Positions 24,806-35,968 of a stretch of DNA of 64,000 nt are shown here, piece by piece (positions within the stretch are counted from its first letter, which is position 1; each line of letters begins with the position of its first letter). Made by a program: the position numbers and the translations under genes. The notes under the pieces were generated by a model. It ran no database searches, was not told where the DNA came from, and was given only the letters and a program-made list of their open reading frames with translations. The stretch spans positions 124,001 through 188,000 of the forward strand of contig JAGYXB010000666.1 of the NCBI GenBank assembly GCA_022495005.1, given 5' to 3'. The stretch is from Rhyacophila brunnea. Its lineage: Eukaryota > Arthropoda > Insecta > Trichoptera > Rhyacophilidae.

Positions 24806-25252
24806 TAGAGCTTGTGATTACTCGACTTTATCGTTTTTTAAGATTCGAAAATTATTTAAATCAAAAATATTTGTTTTCTCGAGAATTCGTTTCATGATTT
24901 CTGAAGAAATCTTGAGATACTCGAAAAATTATCATTATTACGAAATTTCCTTTTGTCGATATATTAACCAAATTTCTTATTTTTCTTATTATTCGTTAAA
25001 TTTAAAAAAAAATATTCCGTTCAAATTGAAAGTCGAAACCTTGTTTAGCTATTCTGATAAAATTTTGTGTTTCAAGAAATTGAAGAAATTCCATTTTCCG
25101 GCATTTTTTTAGCGAGAATCTCATTCAGATGCTTTTAAATTCCCTTTGCGGTCACATCTTAGCCAAGTAATAATTTATTAATTTCTCGAGAATATAAATA
25201 AATATGATTTCTTGAGAATTCTCGAGACGAGATTTTTCGATCACATCCTCTA
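24806..25252. mobile_element. possible hAT-like element, 447 bp
   Basis: The ends TAGAGCTTGTGAT and, inverted, TAGAGGATGTGAT agree with a TAGAG-type hAT terminus. CTCGAGAATT motifs recur near both ends, as in the 22701 element. No matching 8 bp duplication was found, so this is weaker than the other hAT calls. The interior is AT-rich and non-coding. Confidence 0.4.
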
Positions 25253-25259
25253 ATTATAA

Positions 25260-26165
25260 TGACTTGTAGATAAACTTTTAATAAATATATATTCGTAGAT
25301 ACTATTTAAATATGAAAAAAAAAACAGTTCATGAAATCAACTAAATATTTAATAATATTAAAATATTATAATATGCACCATCGCTTTTCAATATATTATG
25401 AACTGATGACCTACTAATAATGCAAAGCTTCGCTTAGACATTGCTGTAATATGTCAAGCGTGAACAATTGAAAACACACATATAGCTCTTAAAATGAATT
25501 CGAAAAGGTTCAAAAAATACTTTCGCAACTGGTACCTCAATTCTGGTCCATGTTCCTTTATTTGAATAACAATGATGCAGATGTACGACTAAATGTCAAA
25601 TTTTGAGGTAGAATATTGGGGCATGATTCATATTAGCGGTATTGGTGTTACATTAGATCTGGACGAGTATATTATTCATAAAAAGAAAGCGGATTTAGCT
25701 TCTGATGACCTCAAACAATATAACAAGTTAATAAATCCAGCAAGACTGAAGTGTTCTTAATTGGGGAAAATGAAAAGCATATATTTTCTTTTATTGTGTC
25801 AACTGTCCATTTATGGTGGATATGGATTGTATAATTAATTAAATTTAATAAAACGCAAATTGTTAGAGTACTCATTCCACTTTTAATAATAATTATAATA
25901 TATTTAATATATAATTATGATATTTATAAAAATGCGTTTTATTAAATTAATTGTGAAAAACTTTAAATGTTCTACTGTAAATCACGTTTAATATAAGTAA
26001 TACCCACTCAATAAGATACTATACATTGGACTTACTTCTCGAGCGACAGCCCAGCGTAGAGAAAAAAAATAACCAGCATGCTAAAAAACAGTACTATCAT
26101 GGTAACTTACAATATGTGTAGCACACTAAAGAAGCTGTGACATTATACATTTAATGATGTTTTTT
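25260..26165. other. AT-rich spacer, no gene seen
   Basis: Nothing recognised. A short local inverted similarity exists between ATTAAATTTAATAAAACGC (about 25838) and GCGTTTTATTAAATTAATT (about 25935). Confidence 0.4.
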
Positions 26166-26169
26166 TTTC

Positions 26170-26384
26170 GACCATGTTTGATCCTAATAAGATTATATGG
26201 GCCTCCACAGAGTAGAGGTTTGTAAAATGGATGTCAGCCACCTGCTCAACCTATAAGGTTCATACCCTGACTCACATGCAAATTGAAACGCCCACAGTGG
26301 CCGCGTGGCTGAAGTATTGGACTATCACGCCATGGGTCCCAGGTTTGAATCCTGAGTCTGGCAAGTACACATATTGTTTTTCAA
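26170..26384 (+). mobile_element. SINE copy with inverted tRNA-like part
   Basis: The core is on the plus strand (GACCATGTTTGATCC, CCTCCACAGAGTAGAGG, ATGGATGTCAGCCAC). Here the tRNA-like part (26292-26370) is also on the plus strand: GGCCGCGTGGCTGAAG, B box GGTTTGAATCC, then the CATATTGTTTTTCAAT linker. In the 34061 and 56018 copies the tRNA-like part is on the opposite strand from the core. The inversion breakpoint lies at the CAAATTGAAA linker, which is present on both sides. Confidence 0.6.
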
Positions 26385-26906
26385 TGATGTTTAGCTCGCC
26401 AGTTTTTTTTTGGAAGTCAGTAAAAGAGTTGGTAAAAAGCGACGTCATTGAAAGTCGGTATCATAAAAATAAATGAACACTTTTTCAAAAGAAGTTTGGT
26501 TTCAATACTTGAAATTATTTATCAGAGCCAAAAGTATTCACCGTTCATTGTACTGACCTGAATGTTAGTTTTGCGTGATGAACGTACAAATTTGACGTGC
26601 TTCATAAAATATTTAAGTACCTAAATATTTATAAAATTTATATTTGAATCTCATAAAATTTATTATGCAATATGGTCGATCGGTAAAATTATCATTCAAT
26701 ATTGATAACTGTAAAGATCAGTAAAATCAAATATTAAAGAAAACGATCCACAGAGTTTATGGAATACCTGAAAACTAAATAAATATTGAAATTTTTAATA
26801 ATAAATTTAAAATCACCGAAAAATATAAATATATTGTAATATGGAACCAGATTACATATAGATTTTACCAAGTGCTGCTACAAATTACGCATTTTATGGA
26901 TAGATA

Positions 26907-27104
26907 TTACACTTTTACGTAAAATATTCCCTTTTCCGTGTTTAAATTTTCCATATATGGAAATACCTCTGCTGCCCGTATGGCTGATGGATCCTTCGTT
27001 GGGAAACTTATATATGGAGATTGTGGATTGTCGAAAAAGTTTTTTACGCTCACCAAATGTGTATGATTCATCACTTTAGTTTGTGACGTGCAGCACATCT
27101 TCAT
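26907..27104 (-). CDS. unassigned 65-codon open frame
   Basis: Starts with a true ATG at 27104. The product is moderately hydrophilic with a PQSPYISFPTKDPSA stretch and has less low-complexity sequence than other frames in the area. No domain, signal peptide or membrane segment is recognised, and no neighbouring exon was found. It could be a fragment of an old transposon ORF or chance. Confidence 0.15.
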   Translation of the reverse strand: MKMCCTSQTKVMNHTHLVSVKNFFDNPQSPYISFPTKDPSAIRAAEVFPYMENLNTEKGIFYVKV

Positions 27105-27672
27105 TTACCTACTATATCCACAGTGGTGTACGTTAAATAATTAAACATTATATGGTATACAATTAATAATTACAAATTTCAATGACGTGTTTTAAGGTGT
27201 AATGTTTAAGAGTATTACGAATAATGCCAAACCCACCCCTGGAATCATTGTCAACTTTTGGTTGTTGATGTGGTATACACATCAATGGGTACTATATAAA
27301 TATATAACAAAACATCGAGTTGCTAAACTAAAATGGCATTTCTGATGTTATGGCAAATGTGAGTAATTTATGAGGTAAGATTATTTGAAATTACATTTTC
27401 AGTATTCCAAAAGAGTTGCGTCAGCAAGAGTTATTCCATGACAAAGTTACTACATCGGTTAGGTAATCGATGAAAACATGTAATAAACAAGTTCATTTTT
27501 TAAATTGATTTTTGAGAGTCAAAATATTGGTCCGCTTATTAATTATAATAGGTTATTGTGCAAACAGATTAATTTTCAATACTTTTTTTTAAGATTGAAT
27601 GGATGAATTAAGCCAAATTATTGATTTTAGAATGTTGTCAAATTATGTATGTATAGTCTTTAATAAATCTGA

Positions 27673-27790
27673 TTTAGTGCTGACACCGCGACTGGCGCGT
27701 TTGCGTTACCCTGGCCATTAGATATAATTACCATGATATTTAAATGTGGTAATTAAAAATTAATTAACAGGTCAGCAGTGATTGTGTTAA
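27673..27790. mobile_element. small inverted-repeat element (MITE), copy 2
   Basis: Shares with the 8138 element the left TTAGTGCTGACACCGCGACTGG-like segment, the TGGCCATTAG string and TAATTACCA. The right end reads GGTCAGCAGTGATTGTGTTA. Internal sequence is shorter than in copy 1. Confidence 0.55.
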
Positions 27791-27794
27791 GAAA

Positions 27795-30700
27795 GACATA
27801 AACAACAAGAAAACATTGAAAGAGATATTTGAATTTTTATATTTGAGATAAATGTGTACTAATTCTTTGTTGTTTTATTTTATTTAGTATATCTACATCA
27901 TTAATATAAAATATGAAATCTTGTGCGTCAAATGGAGGACATGTAAAAAATCTAGTACTAGATATAATAAAACTAGTAAAATAATAATTTACCGTAATTA
28001 GCAAATCGTATTATTTAGTTGAATATACTGAGGTATAGCTTACGAGGTGTTAAAACCTGCGAGATTTCATTATAAAATTGTAAGTAATTTGAAATGCTGA
28101 TTATTTAATAACTATTTAAGATATTAAAATAAGTAAGATAGTGTTGTATAGATACTAGACACGTCGTAAATATAATTTCAGACGTTTTCAAAAACAGAGA
28201 GGGTGAATGTTATGCAATTGAGCGTATTAATGTCGCCAGTCGGACAACAATCTCCACGCATAGAAGTCGTGCAGCATGTCACGGCAAAATAAGTGAGGTG
28301 TGAAAATGACTTATCTTGAAAAGATTCAGTCATACGAAAATACGAATGTAACACAAAAGTTGAAAATTATGCAGGAAATGCTACGCGGAAGTGTAATTTT
28401 TCTGACAATATGTTAGACGAAAATATAATCAAAACAGAATAACGAATCCTATAGTAAAAATAAAACATAAGGTAATGAATGTAAAAAAGTAAAAAAATAC
28501 TGTAGAATATTTTAGAAAGAGAAAAAAGGAGGTCGCTTGCACTAACAACGACATTACATTACAAAGGTTATTAACATTGTGCGCATACTTTAGCCCTGAT
28601 AATGTAAACTGTATAATATTTAAAGGTTTTCCAGGACGCTGAACTCTGATTGGTTTAAGTAAAAGACATACCCGGTTGAGACTTTATGTATCCATAGAAC
28701 GTAGCCTGACCAGATGCAATGTTGCATATTTTTTGTCAATATGACAAAATACTGTATGGCTTAATTTATTATCTCCTGGTTACTTTTTAAGCCATACCGC
28801 ACATTCAGTATATGCCACAAACATGTGTTTTTAAATCTTAGCAAAAATAAACCTACATAAAATTGTAATGTATGCAATACTCTAAAATAGATAAATGGTA
28901 ATCTGGACGTTAAAAGAATCGATCGTCGAAAATTTGGTGACTTTTTAGGTGATGTTGATATTATATCAGCAAATTATGAGGATTGATTGGTCTGATTACT
29001 TCATCACGAGAGATGCAAATGATCAATACGAAATAATAGTAATACCGCATCCTTCAAATAACTACCGCAATGATACAGGGACGGGTCGAAAGATATTGTT
29101 CCTTCAGTGGTTCAATTTCCAAGTATTGCTTGCGTACGACTGACCTATGAAAAATAAATTAATTTACCTACTGAAATTTGGTTGATAGCCTTGAAAAAAA
29201 AACGGTACCATGAGAAAAAAAATATTACTTGGGAGCGATCACTTGGAATTTTTACCAATAATATAATCGAAAAATGAAATGGTTAAATGTTACCTGCACG
29301 GATATTATGTTATTTCAATTTGCATGTTTTTTACAGTACGCCCATGGCTATATGAAAATAGAGTTTCTGTAAGAAAATTTACGATATCTCTATAGTCAAG
29401 CTAGTTAGGATTCCCTTTAGATGTTTAAATAATTGATGAGTAGTGTAACGTTTCATATGCCAAAGAAATAAACATAAACTTCAACCCGAGAAGGATTTAA
29501 ATTTATATTCAGATAAATTTACGGAAAATTAAATTTAAATATCATGTCTAAAAACTATGTTAGTAAGTAATTTATGTCAAGTGTTTGAAATAATTTGAAG
29601 GGTATTTTGGCAAACTTTTCATAAAATAAATAAATCTTTTGGCAATGTATAGTTTATACAATTATTATACTCAAGTGTTCATAACTTTAAAATGTATGTA
29701 TATTTATCAATTTCAAGACCAATATTTTACACACTGGTTAGCTTTGTAGCTTTTGTATAATTGAATATTAAATAGACAAACCTAGTACTGGGCAAGGCTA
29801 AAATGACACTTTTTAATTAATATCTAGAAATGAAAACACCTCTTCCAGTTTTGGTCACTTAAACCTATCTGCTACCATGTTTCTTCAAATTATATTCTGT
29901 TTATTTTATGTACGTACCTACATTTGAAAGGTGTTTAAATATTTTAATGAAATAACAAAACCTAGCTTTTATCTTTAAACTACTTTACTTACACATTTAC
30001 ATTTATTATACAAAACCATTATCAATAATTATTATAGTCAATTGCATCGACTGGGCAGAATTATGATTGTCGTGTTCGATTGAAACTGTTTTGTTTTCTT
30101 GTCTCTTTTAAAGAAAATTGCTACTATACATTTATAGTTAATGGAATTTCAACATGAATAATTTTCCTTAGCGTTTTTATAAGAAACATGGATGCTAATG
30201 GTAAACTCAACCAATTAGTCTACGCTCTGGGTTTAAATACGTCTTAAAAAAATAGCATGTGCATTTGGCACACCCGAGATCTCCAAAATAAGTTTCTCTG
30301 GAAATATATACTAACCATGTATATTAACAAGAATGACTAGAGTCAAAGTCTGTGTTTCTTTACTTTTATATTATTTTTTCATTTGGGCTATTATACCAAC
30401 CAACTGTTTATATATAATATATTTTATTTACCTATATTCAATAATGTTTTATATTTTAATCTGTATTGGAGCAATCACTTTTCACAAATAAATTAAAATG
30501 ATACACAATATGCAGTATTCATTTTGCATTATTTATTCATCTTCAGTACCGGTTTCGTCTACTTTAATTTCACTGTCAACTTATAGATGATAAGATTCAT
30601 CAGTTATTAATGTTTCATTGAAGCTGATGAAAATGGTCCTACTCCTATTGGGGAATAAGTGCCTATTCAAAACTATGTTATATTTTTAATACAATGCAAT

Positions 30701-31025
30701 TTCATCAAAAATTTACAGTAAACACCATTTGAAAAACTTATTTATTGATTTTGTGTTTTATAATCGTTAATATTATAATACTTCTATGAATTTACACATT
30801 GAAGAATAATCAATATTATTTTTTTTAATTCATAATACTATAGTTAATAATAATAATAAAAATACTATTTAATAGTTTAAATTATCATGAATTACCAACC
30901 AATAAATTATTATTCTCTTGAAAATAAATAGTTTTATCTTCCTGTTATTATATTTAATGAACGTCAACTACACAAAGACAAAAACACTTGATTGAGACGC
31001 ACAGTAAATCAAATCGTTTGTTAAC
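27795..31025. other. AT-rich spacer, no gene seen
   Basis: No gene, tRNA or clear repeat was recognised in this 3.2 kb. Small frames such as 28949-29143 have no support. A patch at 28590-28720 is slightly GC-richer but unassigned. Confidence 0.4.
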
Positions 31026-31029
31026 TAGT

Positions 31030-31295
31030 CGGGTCAGTAAGATGACTATCTAAAGGTCATTTCCCACTAACAGGCTCTTAGCTACCCCCTGCCGTGACGG
31101 ACCATGGGCAGAAAACAATGGCATACACAGATAGAAGGTAATAACTGTCCATGGCAGAGATTTTGACTGTGACGTACGCGTGACGTCACGCGACGTTTCA
31201 GCTTCACGCAGCGATACATGCTGAACAGTAAATATGTTGGCTGTATAACCGTAACAGTAGCTCAATTTCACGTAGAGGGTCTACGAGCTACGACG
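31030..31295. other. GC-richer island with CpG-rich palindrome
   Basis: About 265 bp with clearly higher GC and CpG than its surroundings. It contains the perfect 16 bp palindrome CGCGTGACGTCACGCG (31177-31192), which includes the CREB/ATF consensus TGACGTCA. A second CTACGAGCTACGACGTAG stretch lies at about 31279. It might be a promoter-like patch or the end of an unrecognised DNA transposon. No transcript or TIR evidence separates these. Confidence 0.3.
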
Positions 31296-31654
31296 TAGAT
31301 CTTACAATTTTCAATTGAATTGACATTGCATTTAACGGTTTTTGGCGATTTCAATCGATTTACGAATATTTAGTATGTAGAGTTGGTGTAGGGTTTGATC
31401 AATTATTATACATAATATTATAATATTGGAAAAATAGGGTCCCTAAATACATATACACTTTAAGGAGTGTGCCGTGTATTTCGTTTTTATTGTATAACTT
31501 TTGCGGTTAATATTTGCTTCATAGTTTTGTAATAACTTACAATATGCCTTTTATATGTTGGCGGTAAGGTGTCAGCTTATAATGCCATGGATTTCATGTT
31601 AGAATAATTCTGGATCTAGGAAATGAGTTCAGACCTATAAAATGGAACTATAAA

Positions 31655-31700
31655 TCTAATTGTTTGAGCAAGTGGCTAACATCCATTTATCGTCAAAACA
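31655..31700 (-). repeat. SINE core fragment
   Basis: TTGAGCAAGTGGCTAACATCC followed by ATTTATCGTCAAAACA is the reverse complement of the ATGGATGTCAGCCACTTGCTCAA section of the SINE core. Only this part is present. Confidence 0.5.
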
Positions 31701-32336
31701 TATGCGTGTTAATAATATAACCTGCACACTGTGTAGGCACATATTATGATCCTTTAGTGGTTTTAAATCTAATTGACATATTTTGTATATCTTGGTTATG
31801 TAGATTCATCATATTATATTGTTTAAAATAAATACACAAATAAACAAGGTAAAATTTAATAGTATTCACTGTAACATTAGCTACACATATGCTATGTTGC
31901 CTTAATAAATTAAGTTAGAAATGACGTCAAGAATATGTGCGCATTAGCTGATTTATGAAGACAGGCACGCACTAGGTTAATCAACTTTTCCATTAGAGTT
32001 GATAAAGATAGAACAGTAAATGCGTGTATGTTAAAATAGCGTAAAAACTTTACAACTACAAAAAAACCCACGTTTAGCTATTTAAAATGATGTATTCTAC
32101 CTACTGAGTTATAAATAAAGTATATTTATATTATATAAATAAAATATAAACAGGGAAGAATTATTAGGAATTGAGAATAGCGGGAGGTATTATAGGAACT
32201 CTTTTCTAGTAGTCAATCAATCCGGGCTGATTATGATACTATTAATATTACTGAGAGTCCTTGGTTGATAGATATAATTCATTCATTTTCTATAAATTAA
32301 TAGAAATAATTATAAGATAAAAAGAACTTTTTATAT

Positions 32337-32733
32337 ACAACGTTTTTAAATTTTCTGTCGAATCATATAAACTTGACTTGACTAGCTTAAACAATCAAAA
32401 AAAAAATTGTACTTGATAGAAATACTGAATAATGAAATGTCATTCTATATTGATTTCCATAGTAAAGCACGTATATATTATTTAATAATTTAGTTTGCTA
32501 GGACCCCTTAGTAACTAATAATGGTATCGAAATAACTTTTCATACAAAACAGAATTAACTGAAAATAAATTCAGTTCTACTTAAAGATGGCTAAAAGTAA
32601 TAAAAAATGCATTGGCATCATGTTCTGATATATTCTAAAAGTTTCAAATTTTGAGCTAGTCGGGAAGTTAGTTAAAAATCGATTGCAAGATTTGTACCGG
32701 ACAAATAAAAATACGACCTAAGAAAAACGTTGT
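32337..32733 (+). mobile_element. 397 bp inverted-repeat element, uninterrupted copy
   Basis: Bounded by ACAACGTTTTT and its inverse AAAAACGTTGT. Homology to the other copies also extends about 20 bp outward (AGATAAAAAGA...). It shares TTGATTTCCATAGTAA, AGTTCTACTTAAAGATGGC and TTGCAAGATTTGTACCGG with the copy split by Helitrons (35856-35968 plus 46519-46802) and the inverted copy at 60966-61395. No coding capacity. This copy shows the unoccupied form of the Helitron target. Confidence 0.7.
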
Positions 32734-33289
32734 AATAAAAGTAAACACTTGCCGATTGTCTTAATATTTTGTAAACTAAAATTAAACCACATAATATTTT
32801 TGATAATTTCTGCAACGCAATTTATTTTGTATGAAAAAAGTTTATTTAGTACATTGTAAGTTGCTAATAATTATGATAATACGTAATTTGTTATTAAATT
32901 AAATAATATACCATATCAATATACTCTATTTTCTCAATAATTTTATAAATAAAAATTTGTTATGACAGACATTAACGTCTAGAAAAATTATATCCTTTTT
33001 TTTATTTTGGAGTAGTTTCCTGCAGTCCTAGTTTGACGACAGGCTTCACACTTATTTTTCATGACAGTGCAACTTCCGCTAGCCAGTCCCTTATCTTGGT
33101 CGTTGTTGCACGATTTGAACGTCAACCGGTATGAAAATTGCCTCGCTTTTATTTGAAAATATTGTATTCAATGCTTTTGAACGTTATTGTGCATTCTCTC
33201 AAAAAATCGTCCATAAAATAAAAATATTTTTTTAAAGTGAAGAATTAATAATAAATTATTATATTAATACTATTGAGTATTGACCGAAG

Positions 33290-34015
33290 GTACTTGGTGG
33301 AATTTGAATTTAAATTCTAATGTATTTATGTTTTGTACTATTCCATTTAAGTGTTTCTTGCGAACTATGTTTTGCCTTTCGGCATCTTCAGGCACTATGT
33401 ACATTTCCCAGAAGGCAAATAAACACTGACAACGAATACAATTAACTCTTACTTATATAACAAATCAATACAATAAACTATTTCTTTTATTCAATGAATA
33501 ATAATGAATGATTTGGAAGAACGCTGATGAGCAGGTATTAAAAAGCCATTAGTTAAATATTGTCATCATTAGTATGTCACCTCGTAGCATAGTGGATAAT
33601 GCGCGGATTGGGGCGTAAGCCCAGGAGATGCAGGTTCGATTCCTGCCGGGTGTCTTATTTTTTTCAAAAAGATTTTTTCTATTGGTTATAATATTATTTT
33701 TTCAGAAGTGTTTTTCAAAATTATGTATTTTTAATACAACAAAGCTCGTAAAAGCTTTATCACCTACCTATTAAGTCAATAAAAATATATAAGTGTTTGT
33801 AAAAAAACCCCTTACCTTATCAATAATAATATACTCGATAAGTTTATATAAATCGTCAAAACCTAATAATAGATCATTAATAATTTTATTATAAACAATA
33901 AAAATACTACACTCAAGAGATGTAAAATCGTACATTCTGGGAACAATAGTAACGTATTAGGAATTAATGGAGTTAACTAATGAGATATATCTATGATATC
34001 AGTCTTTAAAGTAAT
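33290..34015 (-). mobile_element. hammerhead-bearing repeat, copy 3, split by insertion
   Basis: On the minus strand the 5' part (34015-33730) begins AAAGACTGATATCATAGAT, exactly like copy 1. The 3' part (33482-33290) ends with the AATTTAAATTC tract and AAGTACC. Between them, about 33500-33727, sits a tRNA-headed repeat that inserted later. The hammerhead-like region (about 33357-33394) has decayed: CTGAAGA and the GCCGAAAGGC stem remain, but the GAAA box is AAAA. Confidence 0.55.
33505..33727 (+). mobile_element. tRNA-headed repeat, copy 1
   Basis: Centred on a tRNA-like unit at 33576-33653. It has a consensus A box TAGCATAGTGG, a perfect T arm GCAGG-TTCGATT-CCTGC with B box GGTTCGATTCC, and partial acceptor pairing (CACC with GGTG). 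The D-stem to anticodon spacing is too long for a working tRNA. A leader of about 70 bp upstream (ATTTGGAAGAACGCT to TATTAAAAAGCCAT) and a tail (ATTGGTTATAATATT, TTTTTTCAGAAGTGTTTT) are conserved in the 57320-57530 copy, so both belong to the element. It interrupts the hammerhead-bearing repeat. Confidence 0.6.
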
Positions 34016-34060
34016 CAATTGACACGCACTAATACAACGTTTAAATTCCGTTATCTCTTT

Positions 34061-34195
34061 CTCAACCTATTAGGTCCATACTCTGACTGACACACAAATT
34101 GAAAAACAATATGTGTACTTACCAGACCCAGGATTCGAACCTGGGACCCACGATACTAGAGGCCGACGCTTAAGCCACGCAGCCATCAGTCACTG
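34061..34195 (-). mobile_element. tRNA-derived SINE, truncated
   Basis: On the minus strand: GGCTGCGTGGCTTAAGCGTC, a perfect B box GGTTCGAATCC within CCCAGGTTCGAATCCTGGG, TCTGGTAAG, the CATATTGTTTTTCAATTTG linker and GACCTAATAGGTTGAG. The core beyond that is missing. It has the best-preserved T arm of the family. Confidence 0.7.
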
Positions 34196-34199
34196 TCAG

Positions 34200-35085
34200 T
34201 GTATTAGCACCTGTGTACCAAATTTAAGTCGTATACGGGAATTATGCGAAAATTGATTTGTGAGAGATTTTTTTTTATATTATGGAGTAAATTGACATAT
34301 ATTTTTTGATATCTGTTACAAAAGGCACCACAAATTGTTTAAATTTAGTAATATTGAAGGTTATGTTATATAATAATTATATTATAATATTTTTTTTATG
34401 ATTATAATCATGTTGATATTATTTTGTTTATGATTGTAATATTATTATCATAATATAGAAAAAATCTAAAACTCAAATACACTCCATTAACATATAAAAC
34501 TATTAATATTGTCATTCTAGAAAATGTTGATTTACTTTGTGTCGATATAATATGAGAAATCCAAAATAGTCATCAACTAAAGTCTAGAACTAACCCATTA
34601 TTAGTGATGGCAATTAGAAATACGTCATTAAATCTGTTCATTCATAATATGTTATATCTTGTTTATTATACTCATGGATGGATAGAATATTTTTATGCAC
34701 ATAATTTTTCGTAACACATAAGAAAAAAGACAAACAATGAAAAGTTTTTACACCGAATGCTACTTAAACGTAATAGTATAGTCATCGTGATACTTTACCG
34801 TCTTAGCTACTTATGTACAAGTCACGTGCGGTCGATAGATGCTGTAGGTGTATAGCATCCGGATATAATCGATATAATAATACACAATAGTATTTTTTAT
34901 TTCGAAAACTATAGTTCTTATAATAATTCTATAAAAATAATATTCCATTTTTTAGAATATCATAGAATTAAGACTAAATGAGTAAGTAAGAAGCAAAGTG
35001 GCTTATAATTATTTTAAAAATGCACCTCAGGCATTTTTAAAAAATTTGAATTAAGCCAAATAACTTTATCATTTTCTACTTAAAC
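34200..35085. other. AT-rich spacer, no gene seen
   Basis: No feature supported. Confidence 0.45.
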
Positions 35086-35089
35086 AATA

Positions 35090-35645
35090 TCTAAATGGAT
35101 GGACGTGGGTCAATGAGAAATTGGACCAGTCTCAGGAAATAAAAACTAGAATTGAGATCGCAAGTAGCGCCTTTCTCAAAATAAGACGCCTCCTTAGCAT
35201 ATGAAACCTTAACCTTGGTCTGAGACTGCGTATGGTACGTTGTTATGTTCTCTCAATTCTTTTCTATGGTATGGAAGTATGGACGCTAAACCAAGAGATG
35301 TCACGGAGACTTGAAGCTTTCGAGATGTGGCTGAGTGACAAATGTTGAAGTTGTCAATCGAATGAGGAAGGACCGAGAAGTTCTACGTAGTATCAAAACC
35401 AGGAAACTACAGTACCTCGGCCACATTGTCAGAAAATAAAAGTATAGTATTCCCCAACTTGTCATTCAAGGAAATATCAATGGTAAGCGTAGCAGAGGAC
35501 GGCGCCGCATTTCGTGGCTTAAGAACCTCCGTGATTCGTACGAGTGCAGCTCTACTGAACTGTTCCGGGTAGCAGAGAACAAAGCTAAGAATGCCTTGAT
35601 GGTAGCCGACCTCTGCTAGGGGATGGCACAATAAGAATAAGAAGA
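35090..35645 (+). pseudogene. LINE ORF end with frameshifts
   Basis: The plus strand encodes pieces of the region downstream of a LINE reverse transcriptase: RIEIASSAFLKIRRLLS, RMVRCYVLSILFYGMEVW, a broken MW segment, then in another frame RKDREVLRSIKTRKLQYLGH, IPQLVIQGNINGKRSRGRRR and ISWLKNLRDSYECSSTELFR. The LFYGMEVW and YLGHI boxes and the GKRSRGRRRISWL motif are standard for these ORFs. At least one frameshift and several stops mark it as dead. The tail AATAAGAATAAGAAGAAGTA looks like the element's simple-repeat 3' end. A weaker copy lies at 57960-58275. Confidence 0.65.
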
Positions 35646-35968
35646 AGTATCCAAATAGTTCAGTACACTTAATGCGCATATCTTAAAGTGAATAACATAT
35701 CAAGAATATTTCTACAAGTAAAAGTCATTGTACGATACTGCTATAGAAATATTCACTACTTATGTCGAATTTCTTAATGTGCAAGTGAGGCTACATTTAA
35801 AATTGCATTTGCAACAAAAGAGAAATAATTAAAAGATTAAAAGAGCTTTTTAAAAACAACGTTTTTCACCGTGTTTCGTTAAACAATCAAAAAAAATTGT
35901 GCTTGATAGAAATAATACTGAAATGTCATATTGATTTCCATAGTAACGCACTTATATATTAATATTAA

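Noticed and set aside
33576..33653. Functional tRNA gene
   Set aside because: A and B boxes and the T arm are excellent, but the spacing between D stem and anticodon stem is wrong and the acceptor stem is incomplete. Conserved flanks in a second copy show it is a repeat.
35407..35679. 90-codon minus-strand frame
   Set aside because: It is antisense to a plus-strand LINE fragment with clear motifs.
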